Made by a program: the position numbers and the translations under genes. The notes beneath the pieces are model-generated. The model made no database searches, was not told the origin of the DNA, and saw only the letters and a program-made list of their open reading frames with translations. DNA of 8,683 nucleotides from Aquabacterium sp. (GTDB lineage: Bacteria > Pseudomonadota > Gammaproteobacteria > Burkholderiales > Burkholderiaceae_C): positions 1 to 8,683 of the forward strand of contig JAURXG010000574.1 in the NCBI GenBank assembly GCA_030654555.1, in the 5' to 3' direction. Below are positions 5,692 to 8,683 of the stretch, piece by piece. The number at the start of each line of letters is the position of its first letter. The first letter of the stretch is position 1.

Positions 5692-6849
5692 ATGAACCTA
5701 GCCGAACTGAGCCACATGCCCTCTGCTGAAAGCCCCGTGCCGCACGCTGACGCCAACGCCATGCCGACCCTGGGCGTCGTGATGGCGCGCATGGCGGCCG
5801 AGGTGGCGGTGCCGCTGACCGCCGCGCTGGACCGGGTGCTGGCGCTGGCCAGCAGCGGCCGCATCGACCGGTCCGGCCTGCAGGCCCTGCGCGCCGAGAT
5901 CGACGACGCCCGCCGCGTGGGCTTGCGCGGCCAGCAGATCGCCCGCTTTGCCAGCGGCGACGTGCGCCAGCACATGGAGCGCCTGGACCTGGCCGACCTG
6001 CTGCGCCAGGTGCTGGACGACCAGGCACAGCAGCACCCCGGCGCGCCGATGGGCGGGCGCGCGGCACTCGGCGTGGCCGAGGTGATGGGCGACGCGAGCC
6101 TGGTGCACGCGGTGCTGCTGGCGGCCGCCGACTGGAGCGGCGCCCATGCGCAGGCCGGTGTCGAGTGGCGACTGGACATCAAGCCCTGGCCGGCGCACGC
6201 CCGCGTCGCCTGCCACTTCGCCCACCAGCCGGCCGATCAGGCCCCCGAGGCCACCACCGACGCCGCGACGCCGGGCCCCTTTCGCGAAAGCCGCCTCGAC
6301 ACCCTGGACTGGCTGCTGCTGCAGTACACCGCGCACATCGCCGGCGTCAGCGTGCGCCGCCAGGACAGCAGCAGTCACAGCACGCTGACGCTGGAGTTCC
6401 AGCACACCATCAACGTGACGCTCGAGGGCGCCAGCGCCGTCGACCTGTCGGCCGCGCATGCGTCGGTGCCCTCGCTGGCCGGCAGCCAGGTGCTGGTGCT
6501 GGCCGCGCGGCGCGAGACGCGGCAGGGCCTGCGCGAGGCGCTGCAGGGGCAGGACCTGCTGATCGACTACGTGTCCACCGTCTCGGCCGCGGCCCAGTAT
6601 TGCGAGGGCGGCGCGCCGCAGCTGCTGGTCTACGAATCGTCGTTCGACGGCGACGCGCTGTGGGCCCTGCGCGTGCGGCTGTCCAAGCTGCTGACCGGCG
6701 TGGCGATGATCGAGGTGCTGCCCAGCGGCCAGCTTTGCGAGATGGGCGACGGCACGCCCGAATCGGTCACCCGCCTGGGCGCCGACGGCCTGCGCCGCAT
6801 GCTGCCCTCGATGATCACGCTGGAGATGGCACGCCGCCGACAGCTCTGA
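5692..6849 (+). CDS. Degenerate hybrid sensor-kinase-like protein (pseudokinase)
   Basis: The product has 385 residues from the ATG at 5692. The frame is open back to GTG 5560, but codons between 5590 and 5690 are unbiased (TTA, ATT, CGA, ACA), unlike the GC3-rich body; ATG 5716 is another option and no start has a strong ribosome site. Numbered from 5692, residues about 26-88 resemble a DHp helical pair, but the H-box (SHELRTPL in kinases) reads AAEVAVPL, with Ala replacing the His. Residues 127-237 follow the outline of a HATPase domain: MGDASLVHAVLLAA in place of the N-box, then LDWLLLQYTAHIAG and SHSTLTLEF where the G2 helix and last strand should be, without the glycine boxes. Residues 265-380 look like a receiver without the acidic pair and with Glu-Ser for the phospho-Asp. 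It has no membrane segment. A regulatory scaffold role is inferred, not shown. Confidence 0.75.
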   Translation: MNLAELSHMPSAESPVPHADANAMPTLGVVMARMAAEVAVPLTAALDRVLALASSGRIDRSGLQALRAEIDDARRVGLRGQQIARFASGDVRQHMERLDLADLLRQVLDDQAQQHPGAPMGGRAALGVAEVMGDASLVHAVLLAAADWSGAHAQAGVEWRLDIKPWPAHARVACHFAHQPADQAPEATTDAATPGPFRESRLDTLDWLLLQYTAHIAGVSVRRQDSSSHSTLTLEFQHTINVTLEGASAVDLSAAHASVPSLAGSQVLVLAARRETRQGLREALQGQDLLIDYVSTVSAAAQYCEGGAPQLLVYESSFDGDALWALRVRLSKLLTGVAMIEVLPSGQLCEMGDGTPESVTRLGADGLRRMLPSMITLEMARRRQL

Positions 6850-6864
6850 CCTGGCGACGGCCTT

Positions 6865-6880
6865 GCGGCACCTCAGCCGC
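6865..6880. terminator. Weak hairpin at the convergent gene ends
   Basis: GCGGC (6865-6869) and GCCGC (6876-6880) form a five-pair GC stem around a six-base loop that contains the DUF4197 stop codon. It lies where the pseudo-kinase gene (plus) and the DUF4197 gene (minus) converge with 23 bp between stops. No T run follows on either strand, so termination by this hairpin alone is doubtful. Confidence 0.25.
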
Positions 6881-7550
6881 CGAACACCTTGCGCAGGATG
6901 GCGCTGCCGGTGCCGATCGGGTCGCGCCGGATCTTGCGCTCTTCCTCGCCGATCATCAGGTACAGGCCGTCCAGCGCCTTGCCGGTGACATAACGCTGGA
7001 TGTTGGCATCGTCGCCCTTGAGCAGCCCCAGCTTGGCTGCCCGCCCGGCCACCGCGTTGAACTTGTCGGCCAGCGCCACCTTCTCGGTGGCCTTGGTGAC
7101 GATGGGCAGGAACTGCACGCCCAGCGGCTGGCGGGTCTTGCCGGCAAAGTAGTCGGTGACCGAGGTCTCGCCGCCGCGCACGATCTTCACCGCGTCGTCG
7201 ACGCTGATCGACTTGGCGGTGTTGACCAGCAGCGTGCGCGCCTGCGGCACGGCGGCCTCGGCGGCACGGTTCATCGCGGTGACCAGCTCATCCACCTTCT
7301 TCTGCTGGCCGGTGGCCTTCAGCAGCTTGGCCGCGTCTTCCAGGATGCCCGGCAGCGGGATGCGCACCTTGGGGTTGCCGTGGAAGCCGTCGGTGCGCCC
7401 CAGCAGGCCCACCGCGGCGATGGCGCCGCGCTCGAGCGCGGTGCGCACGCCCTGCGCGGCGTCGGCTTCGCTGAGCGCCAACGCCCACACCGGGCCCCAC
7501 CCGGCCAGCCCGGTGAAAAACACCCCTGACGTAAACTGACGGCGCTGCAT
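6873..7550 (-). CDS. DUF4197 domain-containing exported protein
   Basis: A 225-residue protein. Residues 1-25 form a signal peptide with likely cleavage after ALA (residue 25). The RRQF at positions 3-6 resembles a twin-arginine motif but lacks the full consensus, so Sec export is equally possible. The mature part matches the DUF4197 family along its length: ALERGAIAAVGLLG, GFHGNPKVRIPLPG (56-69), VDELVTAMNRAAEAAVPQA (86-104), the SVDDAVKIVRGG block, TDYF, RYVTGKALDGLY (186-197), and GEEERKIRRDP (201-211) up to KVFGG. The family's biochemical function is unknown. A perfect GGAGG lies six nt before the ATG. The start faces the thioredoxin-like gene with only 14 bp between, so the two promoters must lie inside each other's coding sequence or overlap. 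Confidence 0.93.
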   Translation of the reverse strand: MQRRQFTSGVFFTGLAGWGPVWALALSEADAAQGVRTALERGAIAAVGLLGRTDGFHGNPKVRIPLPGILEDAAKLLKATGQQKKVDELVTAMNRAAEAAVPQARTLLVNTAKSISVDDAVKIVRGGETSVTDYFAGKTRQPLGVQFLPIVTKATEKVALADKFNAVAGRAAKLGLLKGDDANIQRYVTGKALDGLYLMIGEEERKIRRDPIGTGSAILRKVFGG

Positions 7551-7551
7551 C

Positions 7552-7561
7552 GAAGGCCTCC
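7552..7561. promoter_or_regulatory. Shared two-way ribosome binding block
   Basis: The ten bases GAAGGCCTCC serve both divergent genes. On the plus strand GAAGG lies eight nt before the ATG of the thioredoxin-like gene; on the minus strand GGAGG lies six nt before the ATG of the DUF4197 gene. The block is nearly palindromic around GGCC. It fixes both starts well, since each has a correctly spaced Shine-Dalgarno sequence. Confidence 0.65.
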
Positions 7562-7564
7562 ACC

Positions 7565-8080
7565 ATGTCGTTGTCCCGCCGCCATCTTGCCACTGCCGTG
7601 ATCGTCGGCGCCGCCGTCGTGGCGGCGGGCGCTTACCTGCTCGGCGGCGGCGCGGCCACCACGCCGGCGCCGCAGGTGACCTACACGCTGCTCGACGGCC
7701 GGCAGCAGCGCACCAGCGACCTGCGCGGCCAGGTGGTGCTGGTCAACTTCTGGGCCACCAGCTGCGCCACCTGCGTGGCCGAGATGCCCGCGCTGGTGGC
7801 CACGCACCAGAAATACCGCGCCAAGGGCTACCAGACCCTGGCCGTGGCGATGAGCTACGACCCGCCCGCCTACGTGGCCAACTATGCGCAGTCGCGCCAG
7901 CTGCCCTTCGACGTGGCGATCGACAACACCGGTGCCATCGCCAAGGGCTTCGGCGACGTGAAGATCACGCCCACCACCTTCCTGATCAACAAGCGCGGCG
8001 AGATCGTCAAGCGCTACGTCGGCGCGCCGGATTTCGCGGCGCTGCACACGCTGGTCGAGAAGCTGCTGGCCGAGGGCTGA
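7565..8080 (+). CDS. TlpA-family membrane-anchored thioredoxin-like protein
   Basis: A 171-residue protein with one N-terminal hydrophobic segment (about 9-28), probably an uncleaved anchor that places the domain in the periplasm. The thioredoxin fold is of the TlpA/ResA/AhpC-TSA type: DLRGQVVLVNFWATSC starts the domain, the redox motif is Cys67-Ala-Thr-Cys70, and the cis-proline motif is KITPTTFLI with Pro136. The family reduces disulfides in exported proteins or in cytochrome c maturation; the specific client is unknown. The dipeptide between the cysteines (Ala-Thr) differs from the more usual Xaa-Pro of TlpA proteins, which could change its redox potential. GAAGG lies eight nt before the ATG. 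It converges with lipA; no gene for a DsbD/CcdA-type reductant is in the window. Confidence 0.9.
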   Translation: MSLSRRHLATAVIVGAAVVAAGAYLLGGGAATTPAPQVTYTLLDGRQQRTSDLRGQVVLVNFWATSCATCVAEMPALVATHQKYRAKGYQTLAVAMSYDPPAYVANYAQSRQLPFDVAIDNTGAIAKGFGDVKITPTTFLINKRGEIVKRYVGAPDFAALHTLVEKLLAEG

Positions 8081-8082
8081 TC

Positions 8083-8098
8083 GGCGCCCCCCGGCGCC
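8083..8098. terminator. Candidate terminator hairpin between tlpA-like gene and lipA
   Basis: GGCGCC (8083-8088), CCCC, and GGCGCC (8093-8098) form a six-pair GC stem, placed in the 24-bp gap between the converging stops. On the plus strand it is followed by a loose pyrimidine tract (CTTGCTTC); on the minus strand no T run follows. It may end transcription from the left gene and slow it from the right; the lack of a proper U tract makes this uncertain. Confidence 0.4.
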
Positions 8099-8104
8099 CT
8101 TGCT

Positions 8105-8683
8105 TCAGAGCGTGTGGCCCACCCCAGCGCCCGCGGCCTGCTGGTCGGCGTGGTAGCTGCTGCGCACCATCGCCCCCACGGCGGCGTGGGTGAAGCCCAT
8201 CGCCTTGGCCTCGGCCTCGAACCGCTTGAAGGTGTCGGGATGCACGTAGCGGCGCACCGGCAGGTGGTGGCCGCTGGGCGCCAGGTACTGGCCGATGGTG
8301 AGCATGTCGATGTCGTGCTCGCGCATGTCGCGCATCACCGCCAGGATCTCGTCGTCGGTCTCGCCCAGGCCGACCATCAGGCCGCTCTTGGTCGGCACCT
8401 CGGGGTGCAGGGCCTTGAACTTCTTCAGCAGGTTCAGGCTGAAGGCGTAGTCGCTGCCGGGGCGCGCTTCCTTGTACAGGCGCGGCGCGGTCTCGAGGTT
8501 GTGGTTCATCACGTCGGGCGGCGCGGCCTTCAGGATCTCGAGCGCGCGGTCGTCGCGGCCGCGGAAGTCGGGCACCAGGATCTCGATGCGGGTGGCCGGT
8601 GACAGCGCGCGCACCTGGCGGATGCAGTCGACGAAGTGGCCCGCGCCGCCGTCGCGCAGGTCGTCGCGGTCGACGCTGGTGAT
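8105..8683 (-). CDS. lipA: Lipoyl synthase, C-terminal part (gene runs past the window edge)
   Basis: LipA is a cytoplasmic radical-SAM enzyme that inserts two sulfurs into octanoyl groups on lipoyl domains (pyruvate and 2-oxoglutarate dehydrogenases, glycine cleavage H protein). The 192 residues inside the window are the C-terminal 60% or so of a usually 310-330 residue protein. They include SVDRDDLRDGGA, EILVPDFRGR, NHNLETAPRLY, RPGSDYAFSLNLL, TKSGLMVGLGET, LTIGQYLAPSGHHLPVRRY and the C-terminal VRSSYHADQQ. The last contains the RSSY motif whose serine ligates the auxiliary iron-sulfur cluster. The two cysteine motifs (auxiliary cluster and CxxxCxxC) and the start lie beyond 8683. The reading frame is intact to the edge. 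lipB usually lies upstream, outside this window. Confidence 0.97.
   Translation of the reverse strand: MTSVDRDDLRDGGAGHFVDCIRQVRALSPATRIEILVPDFRGRDDRALEILKAAPPDVMNHNLETAPRLYKEARPGSDYAFSLNLLKKFKALHPEVPTKSGLMVGLGETDDEILAVMRDMREHDIDMLTIGQYLAPSGHHLPVRRYVHPDTFKRFEAEAKAMGFTHAAVGAMVRSSYHADQQAAGAGVGHTL

Noticed and set aside
4995..6182. A 395-codon minus-strand frame across the divergent promoter
   Set aside because: It runs antisense to the pseudo-kinase gene and out of frame with the lipoprotein; Ala/Arg/Gly-rich with no motif.
6165..7529. A 454-codon plus-strand frame running across the pseudo-kinase and DUF4197 genes
   Set aside because: It joins an alternative frame of one gene with the antisense of another; the composition is Arg/Ala/Gly-rich with no domain.
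7513..7537. Possible promoter for the TlpA-like gene with -10 TAAACT (7532-7537)
   Set aside because: Only four of six matches and no -35 at 16-18 bp (GTGAAA is at 13 bp), so it is not supported.

Overview
The window is a GC-rich chromosomal segment of a betaproteobacterium, most likely of the order Burkholderiales. The 16S rRNA 5' part carries betaproteobacterial signatures, and its V1/V2 region resembles the Leptothrix/Sphaerotilus/Ideonella group (recalled similarity, no search run). The proteins fit this: EIIA-Man/HPr/EI, DUF4197 and LipA are all of the type usual in this order. No mobile element, CRISPR array or tRNA was seen.

Layout, left to right. Positions 1-391 are the 5' end of a 16S rRNA gene on the minus strand. 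It is preceded on that strand by a leader with boxA, a boxB-type hairpin and a near-consensus promoter at 611-639, with a weaker candidate promoter at 802-810. A candidate terminator at 851-881 separates this rRNA operon from a co-directional protein operon upstream of it. That operon, all minus strand, reads from 5461 down to 1086: a small lipoprotein, an MFS transporter, a mannose-family PTS EIIA (ptsM), HPr (ptsH) and enzyme I (ptsI). Junctions are tight: a 4-nt GTGA overlap, a TAATG junction, a 32-nt overlap, and then a 90-nt ptsH-ptsI gap holding a hairpin. No EIIB, EIIC or EIID is present. The phosphorelay EI to HPr to EIIA is therefore probably regulatory, as is known for Burkholderiales, rather than dedicated to the import of one sugar.

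Divergent from this operon on the plus strand (about 5692-6849) is a protein that aligns by eye with a hybrid sensor kinase but lacks the phospho-accepting His, the ATP-binding boxes and a normal receiver Asp. The intergenic region holds a CRP/FNR-type palindrome, GTGA-N6-TCAC. Next are a DUF4197 exported protein (minus, 6873-7550) and, starting only 14 bp away in the opposite direction, a membrane-anchored TlpA/thioredoxin-like protein (plus, 7565-8080). The window ends inside lipA, lipoyl synthase (minus, 8105 to beyond 8683), which converges on the thioredoxin gene across a GC hairpin.

Most of the window is ordinary core chromosome. The best candidates for something undescribed are the degenerate hybrid-kinase protein, the MFS transporter and lipoprotein coupled to the regulatory PTS genes, and some regulatory DNA details: the CRP-like site, the GATCAGC cluster before the rRNA operon, and the shared Shine-Dalgarno block at 7552-7561.
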